Part shown: positions 1 to 8,113 of the stretch, in pieces
Numbering within the stretch: the first letter of the stretch is position 1
Layout of the letters: the number at the start of each line of letters is the position of its first letter
NCBI GenBank assembly: GCA_024639165.1
Contig: JAHEIX010000008.1
Location: 1 to 64,000 of the forward strand
DNA length: 64,000 nt
Source: UBA7446 sp024639165
Lineage (GTDB): Bacteria; Bacteroidota; Bacteroidia; Flavobacteriales; Flavobacteriaceae
Reading direction: 5' to 3'
Position numbers and translations under genes: made by a program
Notes under the pieces: model-generated
What the model saw: only the letters and a program-made list of their open reading frames with translations
Told to the model about the DNA's origin: nothing
Databases searched by the model: none

Positions 1-133
1 AAGAAGGGCATTGAGAAATCTGTACCTCACTGCCATCATCAAGAGATAAATGACCGTTTTCTAAAGGTCTGTCGCATTTCGCACAAGATGCGTTAACCGA
101 CATACCACATTGATTGCATGCATACGTAGCCAT
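1..133 (-). CDS. Small zinc-ribbon protein (3' end outside window)
   Basis: Only the first 44 residues are in the window; the gene runs off the left edge. The ATG is read from 133 downwards. The N-terminus has two CxxC pairs (C6/C9 and C17/C20) followed by an acidic stretch and another Cys-Pro, which fits a small zinc-ribbon protein of the kind common in Flavobacteriaceae with no assigned function. A near-consensus TATCTTTA box lies upstream on the same strand. It is divergent from crtI and shares the short intergenic region with it. Function unknown. Confidence 0.7.
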   Translation of the reverse strand, partial: MATYACNQCGMSVNASCAKCDRPLENGHLSLDDGSEVQISQCPS

Positions 134-192
134 AAGCGTTGTTTTTCTAAAGATACAATTTTATGACTACATCATCTAACCAAAATATATGG

Positions 193-200
193 TAAATTTG
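193..200 (+). promoter_or_regulatory. Bacteroidetes -7 box of crtI
   Basis: The sequence TAAATTTG matches the TAnnTTTG -7 element exactly and ends 8 bases before the crtI ATG, so the transcript leader must be very short. No clear -33 TTG element stands out at the usual spacing. Confidence 0.6.
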
Positions 201-207
201 TACCCCT

Positions 208-1656
208 ATGAAAAAGATTATAATTATCGGATCCGGATTCTCTTCCTTATCTGCTGCCTGCTATTTGGCAAAAAAAGGACACCAAGTGCAAGTCTTAGAA
301 AAAAACGACTCGCTTGGCGGACGCGCACGTCAGTTTAAAAAAGACGGCTTCACGTTTGACATGGGCCCATCTTGGTATTGGATGCCCGATGTCTTTGAGT
401 CGTTTTTTAATGACTTCGGCAAACAAGTGTCTGACTACTACACCCTCGATCGCCTATCCCCGGGTTACCAAGTTGTTTTTGGCAAAGACGATGTCTTTCC
501 TGTGGAAAACAGCATCGCCAAAATTGCAGCCCGTTTTGATGAAATTGAAGCTGGCAGCGGCGCCAAGCTAACACGATTTTTAGAAAAAGCACGAAACAAC
601 TACGACATAGCCGTTAAGGATTTGGTATATCGCCCTGGCGTATCGCCCTTAGAGTTGGTTACCCCTCAAACCGTTAAAAAAGTAGGCTTGTTTTTTACAA
701 ACATCAGAAGTCAAGTAGAAAAGCAATTCAAGAACCAGAAACTACGTTCTTTGTTACAATTCCCCGTTTTGTTTTTGGGCGCTAAACCCGAAAGTACTCC
801 TGCCTTTTACAATTTTATGAATTATGCCGATTTTGGTCTGGGCACTTGGCATCCCAAAGGCGGCATGTACCAAATTGTGGACGCCATGGTAAGCTTGGGG
901 AAATCGCTAGGGGTTACCTACCATACAGATCATGGCGTAGCTGAAATTTTACTTAACAACGGCAAGGCCTGTGGCGTTCGCGCTGGCAATAAAACCATTG
1001 AAGCGGATATTGTCATCTCGGGAGCAGACTACCACCACACCGAAACCTTATTACCCAAAGAAAAGCGTGCCTATAGCGAGGCCTATTGGGACAAAAAAAC
1101 CTTTGCGCCTTCTTCCTTGCTCTTTTATATAGGACTGGATAAAAAACTGGATGCTTTGGCGCATCATAACCTCTTTTTTGATGTAGATTTTGATGCCCAT
1201 GCTGAGAGTATTTATGACACCCCTGAATGGCCAAACGACCCTTTGTTCTATGTCAACCTGCCATCACAGAGCGACCCACTAATGGCGCCCGAAGGAAAAG
1301 AAGCTTGCTTTATTTTGATTCCCATAGCTCCCAATTTGGAGGACACCCCAGAGTTGAGAGAAAAGTACTTTGAAATTGTACTCAACCGCATGGAGCAATT
1401 AACAGATACCGATATCAAGCCACATATATTATTCAATGAATCGTTTTGTGTCAAGGAATTTAAAGAGGTCTACAACTCTTACAAAGGAAATGCCTATGGA
1501 ATGGCGAACACCTTATTGCAAACCGCATTTTTACGACCTAAAATGAAGAGTAAAACAGTTGAAGGCTTGTATTTCACAGGGCAACTTACCGTTCCTGGAC
1601 CGGGCGTTCCTCCTGCCTTGATTTCAGGAAAAATTGTAGCGAATTTTATAAATTAA
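208..1656 (+). CDS. crtI: Phytoene desaturase, CrtI family
   Basis: A 482-residue FAD-dependent carotenoid desaturase, which introduces double bases into phytoene to give lycopene at the membrane. The N-terminus has the dinucleotide-binding motif IIIGSGFSSL and the LEKND-GGRA segment; the C-terminus has the family signature YFTGQLTVPGPGVPPA. Length is normal for the family. The ATG is 8 bases after a -7 box. In many flavobacteria crtI is followed directly by crtB; here a pirin gene follows 2 bases after the stop, so phytoene synthase must be elsewhere. A second desaturase of this superfamily (5233-6699) is more CrtD-like, which makes this copy the likely phytoene desaturase. Confidence 0.9.
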   Translation: MKKIIIIGSGFSSLSAACYLAKKGHQVQVLEKNDSLGGRARQFKKDGFTFDMGPSWYWMPDVFESFFNDFGKQVSDYYTLDRLSPGYQVVFGKDDVFPVENSIAKIAARFDEIEAGSGAKLTRFLEKARNNYDIAVKDLVYRPGVSPLELVTPQTVKKVGLFFTNIRSQVEKQFKNQKLRSLLQFPVLFLGAKPESTPAFYNFMNYADFGLGTWHPKGGMYQIVDAMVSLGKSLGVTYHTDHGVAEILLNNGKACGVRAGNKTIEADIVISGADYHHTETLLPKEKRAYSEAYWDKKTFAPSSLLFYIGLDKKLDALAHHNLFFDVDFDAHAESIYDTPEWPNDPLFYVNLPSQSDPLMAPEGKEACFILIPIAPNLEDTPELREKYFEIVLNRMEQLTDTDIKPHILFNESFCVKEFKEVYNSYKGNAYGMANTLLQTAFLRPKMKSKTVEGLYFTGQLTVPGPGVPPALISGKIVANFIN

Positions 1657-1658
1657 GC

Positions 1659-2375
1659 ATGAATACAGTCTTGCACACTTCAGATTCCCGAGGCAGTGCC
1701 GACCACGGCTGGCTTCAGGCCAAGCACAGTTTTAGTTTTGCTGGCTGGTTTAATCCCGAGCGCATACAGTTTGGCGCACTCCGTGTGCTTAACGACGATA
1801 CCATACAAGGCGGTATGGGTTTTGGTACCCATCCGCACGACAATATGGAAATCATCACCATTCCCCTGCGGGGCGATTTGGAACACAAAGACAGCATGGG
1901 CAATGCCGAAGTGATTCGCCAAGGTGAGATACAAGTCATGAGTGCTGGCACAGGAGTGTATCACTCCGAATACAACAAAAATGCAGACAAGGAAATTAGC
2001 TTGTTACAACTTTGGATTTTTCCAAACAAACGCGACGTAGCACCACGTTACGATCAAATTCCTATAGAAAGTCTGCATAAAAAAAACGAACCTTTTCAGA
2101 TCTTATCTCCGTATCCCGAGGATCAAGGCGTTTGGATACATCAAAATGCCTGGTTTCATATGCTTGATTTGGAGGCAGAAAATGCAACGTATTATGAGCT
2201 AAAATCGGAAGGCAACGGCGTTTATGCCTTTGTCATTGAGGGCGAGGTTGAAATAGGAGAGCAGATACTTGCAACACGAGACGCGCTAGGAATTACAGAA
2301 ACCGCTACCTTTGAAATTACCGCTCACCAAGACGCCCAAATATTGATTATTGAAGTGCCCATGGTAGTGGACTAA
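1659..2375 (+). CDS. Pirin family protein (YhaK/YhhW-like bicupin)
   Basis: A 238-residue two-domain cupin. The metal-binding residues of the N-terminal cupin are present as H58 and H60 (THPHDNME) and H102 and E104 (GVYHSEYN). Members of this group bind a transition metal, and some act as quercetin 2,3-dioxygenases; the natural substrate here cannot be read from sequence. It starts 2 bases after the crtI stop and is almost surely cotranscribed with it. No signal peptide, so cytoplasmic. Confidence 0.88.
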   Translation: MNTVLHTSDSRGSADHGWLQAKHSFSFAGWFNPERIQFGALRVLNDDTIQGGMGFGTHPHDNMEIITIPLRGDLEHKDSMGNAEVIRQGEIQVMSAGTGVYHSEYNKNADKEISLLQLWIFPNKRDVAPRYDQIPIESLHKKNEPFQILSPYPEDQGVWIHQNAWFHMLDLEAENATYYELKSEGNGVYAFVIEGEVEIGEQILATRDALGITETATFEITAHQDAQILIIEVPMVVD

Positions 2376-2385
2376 AACGCACCAT

Positions 2386-3072
2386 ATGAAAAAGCAAAAC
2401 TTTAGGGTTTTTGGCATGACTTGCTCAGGCTGTGAAGCAGCTGTTGTTACGGCTGCGCTTCAAATTGAAGGGATGTCCAAGGCAGTAGCCAATCACCAAG
2501 AAGACCTACTAACAATATGGACCCAAACACCCGTTTCAGCAACAGCACTTGAAACCAAGTTGCCAAAAAAATATGCACTTACAACGGATACAGCACAAGA
2601 GCCTTCAAAGCTTAAACAGCTTTTCCCTCTTTTTCTGATTTTTGGATTTATTATTGACGCAACCGTTTTGATTCACTGGTCTGAATGGAACACAACTGCC
2701 ATGATGCATGATTTTATGGGCATGTTCTTTATGGTATTTTCATTTTTCAAGTTGCTGGATTTAAAAGGATTTCAAGCCAGTTTTAAAATGTATGACCCCA
2801 TGGCTGTTGTATGGCCAGCTTATGGCTTGATTTATCCCTTTTTGGAACTTGCTTTGGGAGTTTGCTATATCCGGGATTTTGTTCCCGATGGAGTTTTGTG
2901 GATAACCATTATTGTTTTGGGCATCACCACAGTGGGTGTTGTTAAAACGCTGCTAAAAAAGCGCAGCATTCAATGTGCTTGCTTGGGGAGTGTATTAAAT
3001 CTGCCCATGACCGAAGCCACCTTTATCGAAAATGCCATCATGATTGTTATGGCTGCTAGCTTGCTACTATAA
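2386..3072 (+). CDS. HMA domain fused to MauE/DoxX-like membrane protein
   Basis: A 228-residue protein with an N-terminal heavy-metal-associated domain (GMTCSGC, metal cysteines in CxxC, residues 5-65) followed by about four hydrophobic segments (residues 75-228) resembling the MauE/DoxX-like fold. A second Cys pair, CACLG, near residue 200 is typical of these membrane proteins. The combination suggests metal or thiol handling at the inner membrane; the substrate is unknown. It starts 10 bases after the pirin stop, probably in the same transcript, and ends convergently with the FMN reductase with a 6-base overlap. Confidence 0.75.
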   Translation: MKKQNFRVFGMTCSGCEAAVVTAALQIEGMSKAVANHQEDLLTIWTQTPVSATALETKLPKKYALTTDTAQEPSKLKQLFPLFLIFGFIIDATVLIHWSEWNTTAMMHDFMGMFFMVFSFFKLLDLKGFQASFKMYDPMAVVWPAYGLIYPFLELALGVCYIRDFVPDGVLWITIIVLGITTVGVVKTLLKKRSIQCACLGSVLNLPMTEATFIENAIMIVMAASLLL

Positions 3073-3594
3073 TTGCCTAAGGAATATTTCCAAGGCTTCA
3101 TTAAAAGCGGCAAGATGCGTTACTTCAGTAATACCTGTTTCCTCATCAAAGGTTTCCTTATATGAGGGCAGTGCAAAGCATGGAATGTTGGGCATGTCTC
3201 TAGATAGGCGCAAATGCGCAAGCTCTAAAACAGTTTTAGCACCGCGAACACCTGTTGAAGTGGATAGTAAAAATAGGGGCTTCCCACACCAAATGGGTTT
3301 TTCGAGTCTTGAAATCCAGTCAAAAATATTTTTAAAAGCAGTGGTATAGGCCCCATTGTGCTCCGCAAACGAAATGATGATGCCATCGCTTGCTTGCAGC
3401 GCAGCCTTAAAAGCGTGCGCCTGCTTGGGGATTCCCTCTTTCTCACGATCGGTGCTGTAGAGTGGCATTTCATAATCGTTTAAGTCCAACAAATTAATGT
3501 GTGCATTGGGAACTTGCTTGGCAGCAAAGTGTGCCAACTTACGGTTGATGGAGTTTTTGCTTGAGCTTGCGCCAAAGGCAACAATATTAGGCAT
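3067..3594 (-). CDS. NADPH-dependent FMN reductase family protein
   Basis: A 175-residue flavodoxin-like protein. The N-terminal phosphate-binding loop (FGASSSKNSINRKLA) and the SFAEHNGAYTTAFKNIFDW segment near residues 75-95 are the two FMN-binding hallmarks of the family (azoreductase/NAD(P)H:quinone reductase-like). It probably reduces quinones or other small acceptors with NAD(P)H and bound FMN in the cytosol. It is convergent with the HMA-membrane gene. Confidence 0.87.
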   Translation of the reverse strand: MPNIVAFGASSSKNSINRKLAHFAAKQVPNAHINLLDLNDYEMPLYSTDREKEGIPKQAHAFKAALQASDGIIISFAEHNGAYTTAFKNIFDWISRLEKPIWCGKPLFLLSTSTGVRGAKTVLELAHLRLSRDMPNIPCFALPSYKETFDEETGITEVTHLAAFNEALEIFLRQL

Positions 3595-3647
3595 AGCTTA
3601 TTTTTTTACGAAGATAGACATTGCGTCTTACATGAATCAGACAAGGA

Positions 3648-4469
3648 CTATTGAATCGAAACTTTGGCTAAAAAAGCAGGGAATTTTCGTGTTTTCTCTG
3701 ATGTAATCCAAAACGTTTTGGAATCTATAATACTAATGGCTTCAACTTGGGCACCCTTAAAGCCAAGGTCATATTGATTGATCTTTGCCGAGTCAACTGA
3801 AGACAAACTGAAGTTATCAATTACATATACGTACTGATTCTTGTCTCTGTGGTAGCCGGTAAGTGCCAGGGTTTTATACTCGTGATGATAATCAGCTCCC
3901 GTTATGAGCGATCCAACGGGTAAAGACCCTATTTTTAATGCTGCTTCTGAGGTTGGTGAAATCACATAAATTTCGGTAGTAAGCGTACGCCTGTTCTTGG
4001 TAAACACCACCATTTTATTGGCTATAAACACCAGGCCTTCGGCATCAAAAGGAGTGGATTGTTGAAAGTCAAAATAATCTTGTTCGAGATAGTGAAAAGG
4101 GATGGAGTCTAGCATCAGGGCTTTGCCTTTTAAAAGCTCCATTTCAAGAAGATTTAGGTTTTTTCTCGTGCCAAAGTTGTTTCCCATATCTGCAACAATC
4201 AGCTTTCCGTTTGCAACTGCCAAGTCTTCCCAGTCAACATTGGTATTGGTAGTAGTCCTTTTGTCTAGGAGTTTCCCTTTGGTGCTTATGGCATATAAGG
4301 CCGCCTCATTTCCAGAATCGTTCAGTGTCCAAAGGGTATCATTGTGCATGACTAGCCCAGAAGTTTCTTCCAGTATATCGGGGAGATCGTGCTTTTCAAG
4401 TATGGTTTGAGCAGTTGAAAAGGTGCAAATAAGCAACAACGACAGAGCTTTGAAGCGCAAAAGTTTCAT
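3648..4469 (-). CDS. Secreted beta-propeller-like protein, function unknown
   Basis: A 273-residue protein with a Sec signal peptide (LLLICTFSTAQ, cleavage near residue 21). The mature part has recurring strand motifs such as LWTLNDSGNEAALY, VDWEDLAV, IVADMGNN and FDAEGLVF, which resemble the SdiA-regulated/phytase-like six-bladed propeller group. The WEDLA and DAEG motifs often line the metal-dependent active face in that superfamily, but no substrate can be named. Standalone gene, 53 bases upstream of the FMN reductase in the same direction. Confidence 0.65.
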   Translation of the reverse strand: MKLLRFKALSLLLICTFSTAQTILEKHDLPDILEETSGLVMHNDTLWTLNDSGNEAALYAISTKGKLLDKRTTTNTNVDWEDLAVANGKLIVADMGNNFGTRKNLNLLEMELLKGKALMLDSIPFHYLEQDYFDFQQSTPFDAEGLVFIANKMVVFTKNRRTLTTEIYVISPTSEAALKIGSLPVGSLITGADYHHEYKTLALTGYHRDKNQYVYVIDNFSLSSVDSAKINQYDLGFKGAQVEAISIIDSKTFWITSEKTRKFPAFLAKVSIQ

Positions 4470-4565
4470 CAGATTATTTTTAACAAATATAAAACTCTAA
4501 ATACACCCCAGCATTGATTTTTACATCCCTAGTATAATTTGTGTCATTAACCTTATATTTAACCC

Positions 4566-5240
4566 ATGAGGCAACAGGTTGTATTAAGTTTTTTTTCTTA
4601 CCGAAAAAATAAATTTTGGGCATTTACCCAAATGCAACGCGCCATTCCTAAATTACAGCAGCAATCGGGCTTACAGTTTTTCAGAACCCTAGGTACAGGC
4701 GCAGGCTTGGGTTTTAGTCTGTGGCCTGACTTTTCGACCTATGCTTTGCTAACCGTTTGGGAATCTGAAGCAGCTGCTACAGCCTTTTTAAAGACCAGCC
4801 CCTTAATGGAAAGCTATCTTTCCAAATCAGTATCCCAAAAGCATTTTCAGCTACACCCTTTGCAAAGCCATGGCCTCTGGGGTAAAACGAATCCGTTTGA
4901 GCCATCACAAAGGCCATTAGCGCCTGATGAAAAAATAGGTATTATTACAAGAGCTACGCTACGCCCGAGCCGACTGCTGGAATTTTGGCGTGCCGTTCCT
5001 GCAGCTTCCCACGCCATTCAGCAAGCCAAAGGTGTATTATGGTATAAAGGTATTGGTGAGTGGCCCTTGGTTCAACAGGCAACATTTAGTCTTTGGAATA
5101 GCCTGGAGGAAGTAAAAGACTTTGCTTACAAAAGCACCCATCATGCTGCGATTGTCAAAAAAACACGCAAGCGAAATTGGTATAAAGAAGATTTATTTGC
5201 GCGCTTTGCTGTGCGGCCACTACATTTGAAAGATGACTAA
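4566..5240 (+). CDS. crtA: CrtA-like carotenoid oxygenase (spheroidene monooxygenase/2-hydroxylase family)
   Basis: A 224-residue protein with the CrtA pattern. The N-terminus reads VVLSFFSYRKNKFWAF, the central part LGTGAGLGF and ITRATLRPSRLLEFW, and the C-terminus GEWPLVQQATFSLW, FAYKSTHHA, TRKRNWYKEDLFARF. In purple bacteria CrtA makes the 2-keto group of spheroidenone; a flavobacterial relative has been described as a carotenoid 2-hydroxylase in myxol synthesis, the more likely role here. Its stop overlaps the crtD start by 8 bases, so it opens a crtA-crtD-cruF operon. Confidence 0.83.
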   Translation: MRQQVVLSFFSYRKNKFWAFTQMQRAIPKLQQQSGLQFFRTLGTGAGLGFSLWPDFSTYALLTVWESEAAATAFLKTSPLMESYLSKSVSQKHFQLHPLQSHGLWGKTNPFEPSQRPLAPDEKIGIITRATLRPSRLLEFWRAVPAASHAIQQAKGVLWYKGIGEWPLVQQATFSLWNSLEEVKDFAYKSTHHAAIVKKTRKRNWYKEDLFARFAVRPLHLKDD

Positions 5241-6699
5241 AGCAATTGTTATTGGTGCTGGTATTGGCGGATTGGCAACAGCCATCCGTTTGGCTAAAAA
5301 AGGATATGCCGTTGAGGTCTTTGAAGCAAATGACTATGTGGGCGGTAAGCTATCTACCTTTACCCTTGGCGATTACCGCTTTGATGCGGGGCCGTCGTTG
5401 TTTACCATGCCCCAGTTTGTTGATGATTTGTTTGCGCTTTGCGGTGAAAACCCGACAGATTTTTTCCAATACAACAGAAAAGAAGTTGCCTGCCATTATT
5501 TTTGGGAAGATGGCAAACGCCTCACAGCCTATGGCGATACGGAACGCTTTGTAAAAGAAGTGGAAGCTGAGCTTGCTGTTCCGGCCGCTACCCTTAAGCG
5601 CTATTTGACTAGAGCAAAAAAGAAATTTGACCGCACACGAAGCTTGTTTTTGGAAAGCTCACTACACAAATGGCAAACCTACTTGCGCAAGGAAACCCTC
5701 ATAGGGATTGCCAATTACTTTTCATTTGAAATAGACACTTCCTTAAATGATGTAAATACACGCCAGCTCAAAGAACCCCATTTGGTGCAATTCTACAATC
5801 GCTTTGCTACCTACAACGGATCAAATCCGTATAAAACGCCCGGGATGATGACACTGGTGCAGCATCTAGAACAGCACTATGGCACCTATATTCCCAAAAA
5901 AGGCATGGGCGAGATCAGTGCTTCGTTATATGCCCTAGCCAAACGCATGGGGGTTGGCTTTCACTTAAGCAGCCCTGTGTCTGAAATCTTGGTTGAAAAC
6001 AAAAAAGCGGTTGGCGTATGCGTCAAAGAGGCAAAACACCTTGCGGATTTGGTGGTATCTAATATGGACGTAGTACCTACATACAGGAAGCTACTTCCAA
6101 ATCAAACACAACCTGAAAAAGTTCTTTCACAAGAGCGCTCAAGTTCTGCAGTTATTTTCTATTGGGGTGTGGGAAAGTCTTTTTCACAACTCGACCTTCA
6201 CAACATCTTTTTTTCAGATGATTATGCCGCAGAGTTTGCAGCCATATTTAACTCCAAAACGCTTTATCACGACCCCACGATATATGTTAACATCACGAGC
6301 AAAGACGTCCCTTCCGATGCCCCTGAAGGCAAAGAAAACTGGTTTGTAATGATAAATGCCCCCCATGACACAGGGCAAGACTGGAAGGCTATAGCCGAAC
6401 AGCTGCGTAAATGGGTTATTGCTAAACTAAACCGAAACTTGGAGACCGACATTGCCCCTCTAATTGAAAGAGAATGGGTAATGACTCCTGATATTATTGC
6501 ACAACGTACCCAATCCTATTTGGGTGCCTTGTACGGGGCTTCTTCAAATGATAAAATGGCTGCTTTCTTGAGACATCCAAATTTCTCTCGTGAAATTTCA
6601 AACATGTATTTTTGTGGGGGGAGTGTACATCCAGGAGGAGGGATTCCCTTATGTTTGTTGTCATCAAAAATTGTAAGCGATTTAATTCCAGCGCCATGA
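5233..6699 (+). CDS. crtD: CrtD-like hydroxycarotenoid 3,4-desaturase
   Basis: A 488-residue FAD-dependent desaturase. The N-terminal Rossmann motif is VIGAGIGGLATA; the C-terminal signature is NMYFCGGSVHPGGGIPLC. The crtA and cruF neighbours suggest it acts as the 3',4'-desaturase on 1'-hydroxylated monocyclic carotenoids instead of on phytoene. The start overlaps crtA by 8 bases and its stop overlaps the cruF start (ATGA), so the three are translationally coupled. Distinguishing it from a second phytoene or lycopene desaturase needs phylogeny. Confidence 0.82.
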   Translation: MTKAIVIGAGIGGLATAIRLAKKGYAVEVFEANDYVGGKLSTFTLGDYRFDAGPSLFTMPQFVDDLFALCGENPTDFFQYNRKEVACHYFWEDGKRLTAYGDTERFVKEVEAELAVPAATLKRYLTRAKKKFDRTRSLFLESSLHKWQTYLRKETLIGIANYFSFEIDTSLNDVNTRQLKEPHLVQFYNRFATYNGSNPYKTPGMMTLVQHLEQHYGTYIPKKGMGEISASLYALAKRMGVGFHLSSPVSEILVENKKAVGVCVKEAKHLADLVVSNMDVVPTYRKLLPNQTQPEKVLSQERSSSAVIFYWGVGKSFSQLDLHNIFFSDDYAAEFAAIFNSKTLYHDPTIYVNITSKDVPSDAPEGKENWFVMINAPHDTGQDWKAIAEQLRKWVIAKLNRNLETDIAPLIEREWVMTPDIIAQRTQSYLGALYGASSNDKMAAFLRHPNFSREISNMYFCGGSVHPGGGIPLCLLSSKIVSDLIPAP

Positions 6700-7355
6700 A
6701 AGACTACCTAATTCCGGTAACAAGTACTGCCAAAATATCGGTTGGCCTTATTTGGCTGTTCCATATTTCGGGGCTTTGTGGTATTTTATTTATTGATAGA
6801 GAACTGTTTTTAGAAACGACGCCAATAAACCTTTTTGTCACCTTTATCATGCTATTTGTTAACCAACCACAAATGGACAGGGGTGTGGCTTTAGCTGCGG
6901 GCTTTGCTTTTGTTATGGGTTTTGCTGTGGAATTTTTGGGCGTGAATTACGGGCTTATTTTTGGGGAGTATGCCTATGGAAATAATTTAGGCCTAAAAAT
7001 AGGCGGTGTTCCATTATTGATTGGTGCCAATTGGGTTATGCTCACTTTTATAACGGGAGCTGTTGCTGCACTATTTTTTGACAGATCTCCCTTAAAAGCT
7101 GCAGTTTTTGGCGCATTCCTCATGGTACTTATAGATTTGGTTATTGAGCCTGTAGCGCCAAAGTTTGATTTTTGGGAATTTGCAGATGTAACAGCCCCTC
7201 TTTCAAATTATATTGGCTGGTTTTTAGTAGCCTTCCCCATACAGTGGATTTATCAAACGCAAGTAAAAATTAAAGACCGCGTGTTTTCATTTCATTTGGT
7301 TTTAGTTCAATTTTTCTTTTTTGGCGCATTTAGCCTTATTCAATTAGCCTCGTAG
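6696..7355 (+). CDS. cruF: CruF-like carotenoid 1',2'-hydratase
   Basis: A 219-residue integral membrane protein with six or seven hydrophobic segments. It carries motifs of the CruF/bisanhydrobacterioruberin hydratase family: VNYGLIFGEYAYG, PLLIGANWVM, DLVIEPVAPKFDFW and NYIGWF. It hydrates the linear psi end of gamma-carotene-type substrates to give 1'-hydroxy products. The start is the ATG that overlaps the crtD TGA; an in-frame start at 6612 would overlap crtD by 88 bases and is not needed. Its last codons and the TAG stop lie inside the tRNA-Arg gene (10-base overlap). Confidence 0.82.
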   Translation: MKDYLIPVTSTAKISVGLIWLFHISGLCGILFIDRELFLETTPINLFVTFIMLFVNQPQMDRGVALAAGFAFVMGFAVEFLGVNYGLIFGEYAYGNNLGLKIGGVPLLIGANWVMLTFITGAVAALFFDRSPLKAAVFGAFLMVLIDLVIEPVAPKFDFWEFADVTAPLSNYIGWFLVAFPIQWIYQTQVKIKDRVFSFHLVLVQFFFFGAFSLIQLAS

Positions 7356-7417
7356 TTCAACGGATAGAATAGAAGTTTCCTAAACTTTAGATCCAGGTTC
7401 GATTCCTGGCGAGGCTA
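7346..7417 (+). tRNA. tRNA-Arg (anticodon CCU)
   Basis: Cloverleaf read by hand. The acceptor stem AGCCTCG/CGAGGCT has 7 perfect pairs with discriminator A at 7417. The D stem is GTTC/GAAT, the anticodon stem GAAGT/ACTTT with loop TTCCTAA (anticodon CCT), and the T arm CCAGG-TTCGATT-CCTGG. CCA is not encoded. The first 10 bases double as the end of cruF. Confidence 0.93.
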
Positions 7418-7461
7418 CTTGTTGCCTTGACAGTAATGCCTTGGCACTAATGCGTAGCATT

Positions 7462-7508
7462 GAATCGAAGTTTATGCCCTGTGGGTAATTCCTGGCGAGG
7501 CTACTTGT
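7462..7508 (+). repeat. Partial second copy of tRNA-Arg 3' half (att-like duplication)
   Basis: Bases 7488-7508 repeat 7402-7422 (end of the T arm, 3' acceptor strand and flank of tRNA-Arg) without mismatch over 21 bases. Bases 7462-7473 match 7367-7378 with one mismatch. The rest is diverged and could not fold as a tRNA. This is either a decayed tandem tRNA copy or the footprint of an element that integrated at the tRNA 3' end. Confidence 0.75.
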
Positions 7509-7518
7509 CTAAATATTA

Positions 7519-7983
7519 TCAGATGGTTAACGTTAGGGTATTGCCATCAAGGCTAGGGTTATAGCAAGTTAGTGCTGAACTACAATTATCATCATATTCT
7601 CTACCGTGGTTAGCACCTGTTCTTGAACATTTGAATTTATTATTGTTATACGTCCAGTCAGTGTGTCCTTGATGTGGACAAACATTGGTATAGGCCTGAA
7701 TTTCAGTTGAAGATATACGTAATAATAAGGCAGGAATACCTATGCTTTTTCCGTTCATCCACCCGCCTGTACTGCTTAGTTGACTAAATTTGCTATCAGT
7801 CAAATCAATGGTATAGGTGTTCCCGCTTTTCGTGTATCCAGAATTTGTTCCTGTTGAATTGTCTGGGTTTGTACTTGCTACATCATCATCTCCACTGCTA
7901 CAAGCCTCTAGGAAACTCAAGCCAAAAAAGGCAAAGGCAACAGTAGGGCATACTTCTTTTAAAAAATGTCTTCTGCTTTTCAT
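7519..7983 (-). CDS. TAT-exported Rieske-type [2Fe-2S] protein with atypical ligand spacing
   Basis: A 154-residue protein. The N-terminus has a twin-arginine motif (SRRHFLK) and a hydrophobic segment ending LEAC (possible lipoprotein Cys28). The C-terminal half is Rieske-like: C102-P-H104 followed by a second cluster motif, and the end (YNPSLDGNTLTLTI) matches small flavobacterial Rieske proteins. The second ligand pair reads C119-x6-H126 instead of the usual C-x2-H, and two extra cysteines (C134, C140) follow. Likely periplasmic or membrane-anchored electron carrier, if the cluster still forms. It is read towards the tRNA duplication. Confidence 0.72.
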   Translation of the reverse strand: MKSRRHFLKEVCPTVAFAFFGLSFLEACSSGDDDVASTNPDNSTGTNSGYTKSGNTYTIDLTDSKFSQLSSTGGWMNGKSIGIPALLLRISSTEIQAYTNVCPHQGHTDWTYNNNKFKCSRTGANHGREYDDNCSSALTCYNPSLDGNTLTLTI

Positions 7984-8083
7984 GTTTTTTTATTTTAAAT
8001 ATAGCTAATATATTTTTAAATGGCATATGCCAACTTTACCTGTAAGTATTCAAAGGGACATATTCATAATCAAACAAATTATA

Positions 8084-8091
8084 TACATTTG
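8084..8091 (+). promoter_or_regulatory. -7 box of the PUL regulator gene
   Basis: TACATTTG, an exact TAnnTTTG match, ends 22 bases before the TTG start of the regulator. Confidence 0.55.
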
Positions 8092-8113
8092 TATCTACAT
8101 ATAATTTTTATCC

